Below are positions 1-7,470 of a DNA stretch of 16,789 nt, one piece after another. The notes under the pieces were generated by a model. That model was given only the letters and a program-made list of their open reading frames with translations. It did not search any database and was not told where the DNA came from. The DNA lies in contig JAFGSQ010000058.1 of NCBI GenBank assembly GCA_016934535.1, positions 1 to 16,789 on the forward strand, given 5' to 3'. The position numbers and the translations under genes are program-made. This DNA is from a candidate division WOR-3 bacterium. GTDB taxonomy: Bacteria; SDB-A. How positions within the stretch are numbered: the first letter of the stretch is position 1; each line of letters begins with the position of its first letter.

Positions 1-116
1 ATATATTAAGTTAATTTATTTCCATTATTAAACTTTTTGGTCTGTAGATGAGATCCGGAGTCAGCCGGATATTATTTCATTGCTTTTAGATGGATACAGA
101 ATTGGTAATTTATGAT
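1..116. other. Left-edge intergenic stretch, downstream of the hybrid kinase gene
   Basis: AT-rich non-coding DNA after the stop codon of the minus-strand kinase gene. The only structure I see is a short inverted repeat at 53-70. No coding frame with a ribosome binding site is visible. The left boundary may cut an intergenic region shared with an unseen neighbour. Confidence 0.6.
53..70. terminator. Short GC-rich hairpin, possible weak terminator
   Basis: The arms ATCCGG and CCGGAT form a perfect 6-bp stem with a 6-base loop. On the plus strand the stem is followed by ATTATTTCATTGCTTTT, which is T-rich but interrupted. On the minus strand, the direction of the kinase gene, no T-run follows. 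It could end a transcript entering from the left or slow transcription leaving the kinase gene. A stem this short can also arise by chance. Confidence 0.3.
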
Positions 117-2609
117 TTAAGGTTGTTTGTGAAGAGTTTCCGTGGCGTGGAAAACCGCCTTTTTCAGATCGTCAAACCTGAATGGTTTGTAAAGTCTCGA
201 TTTGAAACCGTAAGACATGTATTCGGACAATATAGGATCGGTAGCGTAACCGCTGGAAACTATCAATATTGCTTCGGGGTCGATTGCGAGGATTTTTTCA
301 GCGACTTCTTTTCCCCCTATGCTTCCCGGGATTGTCAGGTCGGTAATGACGACGTCGTATCCGGAATCTGATTTCATGGATTTCTTGTATTCTTCAACGG
401 CTTGTAATCCGTCGCTCAAACAGACTACGGTATGTCCCATTATTTTAAGCATGGATTCTATGATGTCTCTAAGAAATTCATCGTCGTCCAGAACGAGTAT
501 TCTAAAACTCTTCATTGATACGGCTTCTTCAATTTTTCCGACGTTCTCTTTTTCGGCTTTTTCAACAATTTTTGCCGGAAGAGATATTGTGAATGTAGTT
601 CCTTTGCCCAGGATTGAATTCAATGAGATCGAGCCTCCGTGTTTACTGATAATGGAATGTGTGATGGCCAGACCTAGACCGTTTCCGTGCTGTTTAGTTG
701 TGAAATATGGGTCGAAAACCTTGTCCTGGTACTTTTCAGGTATTCCTATTCCGGTGTCCTTGACGATTATTTCTATTCTTTTCCCATTGGTTGAGTCCCT
801 GTTTCTCGCGGTTATGGATATAAGTCCGCCTGCAGGCATGGCTTGCTGGGCATTAATAATCAAATTGCTGATGACCTGGCTTATCTGGCTTTTATCCGCT
901 TCAACCTGCCACAGGTCTTTCTGTATGTCCGGTTCAAGTTTGATATTGCTTCCCCTTAGGGAGAACGCCGCCGTTTCCAGAATGACTTCGCCGAGAGAAA
1001 GAGTCTCTTTGATCGGATCACCGCCTTTAGAAAAAGTCAACAGCTGATTTGTAAGGTTTTTTGCGTTTTCCATGGCTTGTTCGGCAATTTCCAAAAAAGC
1101 GTAAGCCTTATCTCCTTCCGGGGTAAGCATTTTTGCGATTTCAATGTTTCCGAAAAGACCCATGAGAAGGTTGTTGAAATCGTGGGCGATTCCTCCGGCC
1201 AGTAGGCTGACGGACTCCAATTTTTGAAATTTGAGGCGTTCTTCTTCAGCCTTTTTTATTTCCGTGAGATCGAAAATTACACCTCGTACTTTCCTTTGTT
1301 CATTCAAGCCCTTTTCAAAGCATCCGTGAAAAAGGGACGGAAAAAGCGATGAATCTTTCTTCATGGCTTTGTATTCGACCGGTTCGATATTCTTAGTCCT
1401 GATCCGACGTGAAAAAGAATTTACCGCTTCTTCTCTCTGATCTTCGGCTACAAGGTCCAAAGCAAAAATCCCACTTTTCAGATCATCTTCATCATAACCG
1501 AATAGATCGAAGAATTTCCTGTTGGCGTATGATATCAAACCGTTTTGATCAAGCTCGACAATGGCTTCCGGAAGCATTTCGGTTATTTCCCTGAATCTTT
1601 CTTCGCTTTCTATCAGCATTTTTTCAATCCTGCTTTTGTCCAGGAATTCGATAATTGTTTCGCATAAAAATTTGAGAAACCTAATGTCTTCGTCACTCGG
1701 GCAGCCATCACCCGGACTTTTTTCAAAGCATGCAAATCCTTTGACAAGTCCTGACGATTCGATAGGCAGAGCCAGAAGGGAATTGTTTTTATCGAAAATT
1801 CTCAGTATATCCGGGAAAAAATCTTTGAACGAATTTTCCGAGATATCCGACGTGAAAACTTTAACGGAATTTTTTAACGACGTGAAAAAAGGCAAGTCGC
1901 TTTTAAAAGTGAATGATTTGCCGGGACAGGATTGTTCTCCCTTCTTTTTCCGGCTCCAGCAAATCAACACTCTGGCAGTTTGGTTCGGTTCGTTCAATTC
2001 AAAAATGACAATGCTTTTCGATCCGGTGAAAACCGCAATTTTTTCGAGAACGTCTCTGACAGTCACGTCGGAATTATCGCCGATCGAACTTGCAAGTTTT
2101 GAAGTTACGTCTGAAACAAGGCTTTCAAAATCAATTCGGCGGTTGAGACGACTTTCGATTTTTTGTCTTGCTGAAATTTCGTTTTTGAGTTCTTCGATTC
2201 TTATGCCCAGTCGGTCTATTGTCTCGTTATAGTTGAGCCAGGCGTTTTTAAGACTTAAATTTTCTCTCTTGATCTCTGTATTAAGGTAAGCGTTTTCTTC
2301 GGTAAGTTTTTTTACGTGATCGATAAGTTCAAGAAAATACATGGAGATATGGTAGATGTCGTTCTTGTAACTGGAGGGAACGAGGAAATGCCAAAGCAAG
2401 GGGTATATAGGATAAGCGGCAAACCTGTCGTTCAACGTTATGACAATTCCGCAAATCCGTTGAGTCAATTCCCCGTATTTCCCAAAGAATGATTCGAGCG
2501 AGTCGGCGTACACAGCCACTTGTTGCCCCAGTAAATCTCTTTTTGTCAACTCTCTGATTTCGAATTGTTGTGGCGGAGAAGAAGAAATACTGGCGAAGAT
2601 TTTTTTCAA
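117..2609 (-). CDS. Soluble GAF-PAS hybrid sensor histidine kinase with receiver domain
   Basis: An 830-residue signalling kinase that should autophosphorylate on histidine and pass phosphate to its own receiver aspartate. Seen in order: an unassigned N-terminal region (about 1-95), a coiled coil (about 95-160), a GAF-like domain (about 165-325), a PAS domain (about 335-455), and a HisKA domain with the motif GGIAHDFNN (phospho-accepting His476). These are followed by an ATPase domain with N-box Asn582/Asn586, DTGIGIP and GNGLGLAI, and a C-terminal receiver (about 705-825) with an acidic DDD cluster, Asp757 in VVITDLTIPG and Lys in YKPF. No membrane segment is visible, so it is probably cytoplasmic. 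The start is TTG at 2609. Its stop/start overlap TTGA with the upstream FIST gene suggests translational coupling. An AAGGAG motif lies only 2 bases upstream, so the exact start is less certain; a later GTG at about codon 32 is possible. The receiver has no output domain, so a downstream partner must exist elsewhere. Confidence 0.93.
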   Translation of the reverse strand: MKKIFASISSSPPQQFEIRELTKRDLLGQQVAVYADSLESFFGKYGELTQRICGIVITLNDRFAAYPIYPLLWHFLVPSSYKNDIYHISMYFLELIDHVKKLTEENAYLNTEIKRENLSLKNAWLNYNETIDRLGIRIEELKNEISARQKIESRLNRRIDFESLVSDVTSKLASSIGDNSDVTVRDVLEKIAVFTGSKSIVIFELNEPNQTARVLICWSRKKKGEQSCPGKSFTFKSDLPFFTSLKNSVKVFTSDISENSFKDFFPDILRIFDKNNSLLALPIESSGLVKGFACFEKSPGDGCPSDEDIRFLKFLCETIIEFLDKSRIEKMLIESEERFREITEMLPEAIVELDQNGLISYANRKFFDLFGYDEDDLKSGIFALDLVAEDQREEAVNSFSRRIRTKNIEPVEYKAMKKDSSLFPSLFHGCFEKGLNEQRKVRGVIFDLTEIKKAEEERLKFQKLESVSLLAGGIAHDFNNLLMGLFGNIEIAKMLTPEGDKAYAFLEIAEQAMENAKNLTNQLLTFSKGGDPIKETLSLGEVILETAAFSLRGSNIKLEPDIQKDLWQVEADKSQISQVISNLIINAQQAMPAGGLISITARNRDSTNGKRIEIIVKDTGIGIPEKYQDKVFDPYFTTKQHGNGLGLAITHSIISKHGGSISLNSILGKGTTFTISLPAKIVEKAEKENVGKIEEAVSMKSFRILVLDDDEFLRDIIESMLKIMGHTVVCLSDGLQAVEEYKKSMKSDSGYDVVITDLTIPGSIGGKEVAEKILAIDPEAILIVSSGYATDPILSEYMSYGFKSRLYKPFRFDDLKKAVFHATETLHKQP

Positions 2610-3772
2610 AGCTCCTTGTCTCCGAGAAGAAGAATTAAGAAGGTCATATTATGAAAAAGAGGCTTCGTGTATCCCGTTTTGTTTTTGACGCTTCCGAATT
2701 CGCCGAAGGAAGGGTATCCTGCCAAACCCTTAAGAGAAGGGCATTTTGAGGCAATTGTCTTCACTTCAATTTCAATGTCGTCGGCAAGTACTTTTTTTCG
2801 TCCCGCGCAACTTACAATAAGCGCCGCCGAAGGTTTGAAAGAAAGGTTGTTCATCGATTCCCCGATGTCTTTGATATCCTTGAGCATCATTTCAGGCGGG
2901 GCAAGACAAACCTGGACGTTGTCGCCTTCGTCAATCGCGCTGAAGAGAATTATGCTTTTGTCATCTTTTCTGTCTTTTGGCAGCATAACGGATCTTATTT
3001 TGTGACCGTGTTTTTGACCTGTTTCAGTTACTTTGAATGTGATAATTCCCTGGTCAACCACGTTCAGAGGCTTGCCTATCTGTTTTTCCACGAAATTCAT
3101 TGCCGGCATTCCGGATATTTCAGTAATTCTTGTACCTTCTGCGCACGTGACCCGGCCGATGGAACCTATGGGCTGGAGTTCGTGTGCTATTTTGATGTCG
3201 AATTCAAAATCTCCGTTTATTGCTACGGCAACAATGCTGTCGGTCAAAACTTCCCTGCCGTAGTAAAGAAAAGAGCTTGTGAATGAGTATTCATCTCCCG
3301 CGAAACCGCCGATAAGAGGTCCCCTGACGGTCTCGGATAATGCGTTTGTTATTTTTTTTGCGTCAGCTCGAAAATCTGAAGCCAGGAAATAAAGAACGGG
3401 AAACGAGAAGTTGCAGTTCCTGTTTACTTTTTCAATGCATGATTTTGTCGCTGAAAAAGGATCCGAGATCATGCCGTCAGCAGAAGCCGGATACCATTTG
3501 ATTTTACCGCATGAGTTTACTGCCAGGGCTGAAACGCCGGAATTTGAAACCTTGTTTTTTTCGTAAAATCCTTCTCCTGTGTTTCCAACCAAAACCATGT
3601 CTTCTTTCCCGATGACGTCGAACATCGCTTCGGCCGTTTCAGGAGAGCCTTCATAATGAATAGTAGGGAATATAAAGACAATTTCAGGATCTATGCGGGC
3701 AATCTTTTCGGCTATTTCAAGCCCGGCTTTGTAAGGATCGGGATTAAGGGAAAAGTGTGAAAATACTTTCAT
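2606..3772 (-). CDS. FIST-domain sensory protein
   Basis: A 388-residue protein built as FIST_N (about 30-225) followed by FIST_C (about 235-375). Supporting motifs are PLIGGFAGDE in the N domain, and the GYPSFGEFG stretch followed by LFHNMTFLILL near the C terminus, typical of FIST_C. FIST domains are proposed small-ligand (possibly amino-acid) sensors, usually fused or adjacent to signalling proteins. No signal peptide or membrane helix is seen, so it should be cytoplasmic. ATG start at 3772 with a strong AAGGAAGGG ribosome site. The gene overlaps the hybrid kinase downstream by 4 bases, so the two are very likely one operon and FIST would supply a stimulus to the kinase. The kinase partnership is inferred from coupling, and the ligand is unknown. 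Confidence 0.9.
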   Translation of the reverse strand: MKVFSHFSLNPDPYKAGLEIAEKIARIDPEIVFIFPTIHYEGSPETAEAMFDVIGKEDMVLVGNTGEGFYEKNKVSNSGVSALAVNSCGKIKWYPASADGMISDPFSATKSCIEKVNRNCNFSFPVLYFLASDFRADAKKITNALSETVRGPLIGGFAGDEYSFTSSFLYYGREVLTDSIVAVAINGDFEFDIKIAHELQPIGSIGRVTCAEGTRITEISGMPAMNFVEKQIGKPLNVVDQGIITFKVTETGQKHGHKIRSVMLPKDRKDDKSIILFSAIDEGDNVQVCLAPPEMMLKDIKDIGESMNNLSFKPSAALIVSCAGRKKVLADDIEIEVKTIASKCPSLKGLAGYPSFGEFGSVKNKTGYTKPLFHNMTFLILLLGDKEL

Positions 3773-3944
3773 AACCCTTCCTTTTTAGCACGTCAGATTT
3801 TACCTTTTTTTCATAAATACATAAAGTCCGGAATTATTTTTATTTGACCCGAAAAATGTTTTTCCTTAAAAATTAAAATAGTTTGTCACACAAGAGGTAA
3901 AAATCAGTCTAAATATTTTAAAACGCAAACAAAAAGGAGAAATC
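3773..3944. other. Divergent intergenic region between FIST and beta-helix genes
   Basis: 172 bp of AT-rich DNA separating divergent genes. It holds the FIST ribosome site at about 3775-3783, a candidate minus-strand promoter, and the ribosome site AAAAAGGAGA just before the GTG start at 3945. TTGTCA at 3883-3888 could be a plus-strand -35, but I found no well-spaced -10 to go with it. The small inverted motif TTGT-CAC-ACAA at 3884-3893 region is too short to call an operator. Confidence 0.5.
3797..3825 (-). promoter_or_regulatory. Candidate promoter for the FIST-kinase operon
   Basis: On the minus strand TTTATG (3820-3825) and TAAAAT (3797-3802) are separated by 17 bases. The -10 matches TATAAT at 5 of 6 positions; the -35 is weak, 3 of 6. 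It lies upstream of the FIST ribosome binding site. The same TTTATG-17-base arrangement appears before the VanW gene. Confidence 0.35.
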
Positions 3945-5351
3945 GTGAAAAGATTATTTTTGGCTATGACGGTCATTCCATCCGTGATATTAGGCGGGAT
4001 AATAAACGTGCCCACTGACTATAACACCATTCAAGAAGCTATTAATGCGGCTCAGGATTTCGACACGGTATTAGTGGAACAGGGGAGGTATTACGAAAAC
4101 ATAAGATTTTTCGGAAAAAAGATCAATGTAGCGAGCCGGTTTTTGACTACCGGAGACAATTCGTACATACTCAATACAATTATAGACGGCAGCGCACCCT
4201 ATCATCCTGACACCGCGAGCTGTGTGAGGTTCATAGACCACGAAGACACGAATTCAGTTCTATGCGGCTTCACTTTGACGGGAGGAACAGGCACTGTGTG
4301 GCCTGACGTGCACTTCGGAGGTACTTTATTCAGAGAAGGAGGGGGTATATTCGTCGATTCGGCCTCTCCAGTAATAACAGGCAACTTTATTGTAAACAAT
4401 CAAACGCAAGTGTCTACTGGTCTTCAAAGCGCGGGCGGAGGGGGTATCAGGATAGCCGACGCGAGCCCCAGAATAACAGGCAACATAATAATGCTTAACA
4501 ATGGCAGATACGGCGCAGGCATATCTGAATTCTATTCGGGAAGTATTATAAGAAACAACTTGATAATGCTGAATGACGGAGGAGATGACTATGGAGGATC
4601 CGGTATATGGGTCTGGGGAGCGACCACAGACACAACTTTGATAGAAAATAACACTATTGTAAACAACACTTCATTTCAAAGAGGCGGGGGCGTAAGGGTT
4701 TACGCAAGTGTTGCACTGGTAAAAAACTGCATTTTATGGGGCAACGTCTCGCAAAACGGGGGTAATCCCAACATATATCTCACTTCAGGGGGAAGAGTCG
4801 TCGCCGAGTACAACTGCGTCGAAAATGGATACACAGGAACCGGTAACATCGGAAGCGATCCCTGTTTTGCCGACTCAAACAAGCATTTGACGCCTGCTTC
4901 ACCCTGCGTGGATTCAGGCGATCCAGCCTCACCGGGCGATCCTGAAGATTCACTGAATCCGGGGTACGCACTGTATCCTTCCATGGGATCTTTGAGAGCC
5001 GACATGGGAGCGTACGGTGGACCGGCAAGAATAGACTTTCCGGACATCACTTTCTTTGTCGGAATTGAAGAAAACACAGGAAAAGTGCCTGCAAATCCAA
5101 ACGATGGCTTCAAAGTGTCTTTCCAGGGACAATCGCTCAGTGTTTTTTTTGAAGTGACGGAAAGAAAATTTATTTCAATAAAGATATTCAGGATAAACGG
5201 GTCTCTGGTAGAGATTTTATGCGAAAGGGATTTCGAAGCCGGGAATTATTCATTTATTGTTGATACTGAGGAATTTCCGTCCGGTGTATATTTTTTGACT
5301 ATGAACGGGGAAGAAGCGGTACAATCTAGTAAATTTGCTATAGTGAAATGA
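3945..5351 (+). CDS. Secreted parallel beta-helix protein with type IX-like sorting domain
   Basis: A 468-residue exported protein of unknown substrate. Residues 1 to about 18 form a Sec-type signal peptide (MKRLF plus a hydrophobic core). The opening VPTDYNTIQEAINAAQDFD and DTVLVEQGRYYENI are hallmarks of pectinase-like right-handed beta-helix proteins (DUF1565/PbH1 type). Asn- and Gly-rich coils continue to about residue 290. The last ~75 residues, including FPSGVYFLTMNG and the ending SSKFAIVK, resemble the C-terminal sorting domain of type IX secretion cargo or a FlgD-Ig-like fold. It probably ends up on or outside the outer membrane. No catalytic site could be assigned. GTG start at 3945 with AAGGAG 5-8 bases upstream. 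Its stop codon overlaps the ATG of the sigma factor gene (ATGA, 5348-5351), so the two should be co-translated. Confidence 0.88.
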   Translation: MKRLFLAMTVIPSVILGGIINVPTDYNTIQEAINAAQDFDTVLVEQGRYYENIRFFGKKINVASRFLTTGDNSYILNTIIDGSAPYHPDTASCVRFIDHEDTNSVLCGFTLTGGTGTVWPDVHFGGTLFREGGGIFVDSASPVITGNFIVNNQTQVSTGLQSAGGGGIRIADASPRITGNIIMLNNGRYGAGISEFYSGSIIRNNLIMLNDGGDDYGGSGIWVWGATTDTTLIENNTIVNNTSFQRGGGVRVYASVALVKNCILWGNVSQNGGNPNIYLTSGGRVVAEYNCVENGYTGTGNIGSDPCFADSNKHLTPASPCVDSGDPASPGDPEDSLNPGYALYPSMGSLRADMGAYGGPARIDFPDITFFVGIEENTGKVPANPNDGFKVSFQGQSLSVFFEVTERKFISIKIFRINGSLVEILCERDFEAGNYSFIVDTEEFPSGVYFLTMNGEEAVQSSKFAIVK

Positions 5352-6229
5352 CTGTTCAAAAAATGTCTGCCGGGGGAAAAAGCGATTTGAAAGAACCGGA
5401 CGATTTCTTGTTGATAGACGAAGCTCTTGAAGGAAAAGCAAAATCTCTTGAAAAACTTGTAAAAAAGTATCAGAACTACGTCTTCAATATATCTTTGAGA
5501 ATGCTCGGCAGTCATGAAGACGCGAGAGACGCTTCTCAGGAAATATTTGTAAGGATCATAACTCACCTCAGGAGTTTTGAAAAAAAGAGTTCTTTTAAAA
5601 CCTGGCTTTTCCGCATAATGATGAATTATCTTTTGGATGCAAAAAAAACACTGGCAGAAAATTATTTGGTCTCTTTTGACAGATATTCCGAAGTAATCAA
5701 ATCGACTCCGGATGCCAGACTTGAAGTTAATCCCGTGAAAGCAAAAATTTTGCGTGACGAGACAAGAGATCACTGCCTGATGGGGATGATTATGTGCCTC
5801 GACAGAAGGCACAGGTTTGTATTTATTATTGGGGAACTTCTCGGTTTTGACGGAATTGAGGGCTCAGAAATAGTCCGGGTGACGCCTCAGAACTTCAGAA
5901 AAATGCTTTCGAGGGCGAGAAAAAAAATTTACGGCTTCATGAGGGACAACTGCGGCCTGTTCAGCGGTGACAATCATTGCAGATGTGAATTTAAGGCGCA
6001 CGCGCTTTTAAGAAACGGACAGATAACTCCCGACAGAAAAAACTACCAGGGAACATTCGGCGATCTGAAGGGTGAATGCTCTGTAAAAGGGAAAGTGCTT
6101 GAAAAATGGTTCGAAGAAACAAGCGGTAAATTATTCGGGTGTCAGCCCGTGTACAAATCGCCTGATTTTTTTGCCGAAATAAGGAAAATAGTGGATCAGA
6201 GAGAAGTAGATGCAATTTTTGACGGTTAG
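5348..6229 (+). CDS. ECF-type sigma factor with Cys-containing C-terminal extension
   Basis: A 293-residue sigma-70-family protein. Region 2 is clear at about 15-95: LVKKYQNYVFNISLRMLGS, then DARDASQEIFVRI and FKTWLFRI. Region 4 follows at about 140-200, with a helix-turn-helix ending in MLSRARKKIYGFM. A further ~95 residues extend beyond the usual ECF length. They begin with C202-X8-C211-X-C213, a possible metal-binding or redox motif, and also contain later cysteines. The extended form may act as a built-in regulator, because no anti-sigma gene lies next to it. The gene overlaps the upstream secreted beta-helix gene by 4 bases. The region 4 wing (PQNFRKMLS) replaces the more usual sequence before the recognition helix, so promoter specificity cannot be read from this. 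The function as a sigma factor is well supported; the role of the tail is inference. Confidence 0.88.
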   Translation: MTVQKMSAGGKSDLKEPDDFLLIDEALEGKAKSLEKLVKKYQNYVFNISLRMLGSHEDARDASQEIFVRIITHLRSFEKKSSFKTWLFRIMMNYLLDAKKTLAENYLVSFDRYSEVIKSTPDARLEVNPVKAKILRDETRDHCLMGMIMCLDRRHRFVFIIGELLGFDGIEGSEIVRVTPQNFRKMLSRARKKIYGFMRDNCGLFSGDNHCRCEFKAHALLRNGQITPDRKNYQGTFGDLKGECSVKGKVLEKWFEETSGKLFGCQPVYKSPDFFAEIRKIVDQREVDAIFDG

Positions 6230-7458
6230 ATTTCTGAAACTTCCATCTCCATGACGATGTATTGATCGGGTGAGTGGGGAGAGAATTTTTCTTCCGTGAC
6301 GCCGAGAAATGATTTTCCGAACATTTCAAAAGCGTTGGATTTAATCTGGATAAGAGGAAGTCTGCCGGTTATCTTCCCTTTCTCTATCAGGTATGAAAGC
6401 TGAACCGGAGATCCGTAAAATCCGTCGGCGGAGAAGTCGCCTCCCATTTGCATATATGCGAAGACTGCTTTTTGATCTCCTATAATGTCTTCTAGTTTTC
6501 TGGCGGTTGTTGCGGCTCTGAAAGAAGGCGGAGAGAGGACCGGCGCGCCGTCGTAAATAAAGTTCGCGGAGCCGGTGTTTTTGAATCCGAATCTTGCTGA
6601 AGTGCGTTTGTCCGTGAAAGGTTGTTTAAAGATGCCGTTTTCGACGAGTGGATACTCGTAATCTGTGTTGACGGTGCCTTCCGAATCGAAAAATCTGCTG
6701 TAAGTCACCGCGGGATTATTTGTCTGATAAAGGGAAAAATTTTCGTGAAATATTCTCTCTCCGATTTTGGACGAAACAGACGAAGTTTTCGTCCCGACTT
6801 TCAGGCCGCTGAGATGTTCGGAAAAAAAAGAAAATTCGGAAAGTGAACTTGTCAGCAAAACAACCGGATATTTTCCAGGCAATTTTATCGAAGTTTCTTT
6901 GAGAAAATTCGTGCACACAAGATCGGCCAGTCGGAGTATTTCGCCTTCCTGGAAAGATCTGCTGACAAAACCGACGTAACCGTCCAGGATGTTGGATGAA
7001 TTTTTTTGTTTAAAAAACAATACGCTCTGAAAAATATCGTCTGAGAAAAAAAGTCTGAGACCTGCGTCGTTTGTCATTTCGGTCGAATTCTTGGAATTCA
7101 ATATCGAGTTTGAAAAAGCGAATTCAGGATGTTTTGTTTTGAGTTCGACAAGAAGAGAGTGAGTTTTTTCCAGCAGTTCTTCCCCAGTCGTTTCTTCGCC
7201 GGAGTGGTCCCATGTTTCTTCCCTGTCCGACGCAGGTTCGAAAGGGTATTCGACGGCTGTTTTTAAAGCGTCAACGGAAGCTTTTTTCAGTTCGGCGTCG
7301 TCCCGGATGCCAATGGCGCCGGCTATTCCGAGTTTGCCGTTTTCATATACCCGCATGCCCGTTTTTGTGTCTTTAACTGTTTTTACGCCGGATACGTCAG
7401 TGTTTTGTATTTTTATTGTGAAATTGTCCTGTTTTTCCGTGATCTTTTCGTAAATCAT
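6226..7458 (-). CDS. pmbA: TldE/PmbA subunit of the TldD-TldE metalloprotease
   Basis: A 410-residue member of the TldD/PmbA (U62) family. It lacks the HExxxH zinc motif found in its neighbour, which identifies it as the non-catalytic E subunit. Family features include the C-terminal stretch GDFSADGFYGSPVQ followed by EKGKITGRLPLIQIKSNAFEMF. In characterised bacteria TldD and TldE form a cytoplasmic heterodimer that degrades small unfolded peptides, processes microcin B17 and helps remove the CcdA antitoxin. ATG start at 7458 with GGAGG 5 bases upstream. The gene follows tldD by 12 bp on the same strand, so the two form an operon. Its TAA stop overlaps the convergent sigma factor stop by 3 bases. 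The substrate in this organism is unknown. Confidence 0.92.
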   Translation of the reverse strand: MIYEKITEKQDNFTIKIQNTDVSGVKTVKDTKTGMRVYENGKLGIAGAIGIRDDAELKKASVDALKTAVEYPFEPASDREETWDHSGEETTGEELLEKTHSLLVELKTKHPEFAFSNSILNSKNSTEMTNDAGLRLFFSDDIFQSVLFFKQKNSSNILDGYVGFVSRSFQEGEILRLADLVCTNFLKETSIKLPGKYPVVLLTSSLSEFSFFSEHLSGLKVGTKTSSVSSKIGERIFHENFSLYQTNNPAVTYSRFFDSEGTVNTDYEYPLVENGIFKQPFTDKRTSARFGFKNTGSANFIYDGAPVLSPPSFRAATTARKLEDIIGDQKAVFAYMQMGGDFSADGFYGSPVQLSYLIEKGKITGRLPLIQIKSNAFEMFGKSFLGVTEEKFSPHSPDQYIVMEMEVSEI

Positions 7459-7470
7459 TTTATCCTCCGT

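Noticed and set aside
319-1047. A 242-residue open frame on the plus strand, and similar long frames at 1561-2232
   Set aside because: They are antisense to a well-supported kinase gene, have no ribosome site and no recognisable domain; they follow from codon bias of the real gene.
117-3772. A toxin-antitoxin or anti-phage defence module among the signalling genes
   Set aside because: The FIST, kinase, TldD/E and Sir2 proteins all have full-length housekeeping or signalling architectures. The sirtuin is a stand-alone enzyme without the extra defence domains (for example SIR2 fused to STAND or Argonaute partners), so no defence system is supported.
4700-5812. Open frames on the minus strand opposite the beta-helix and sigma factor genes (4700-5113, 5246-5812)
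   Set aside because: Compositional shadows of the plus-strand genes without start signals or family features.
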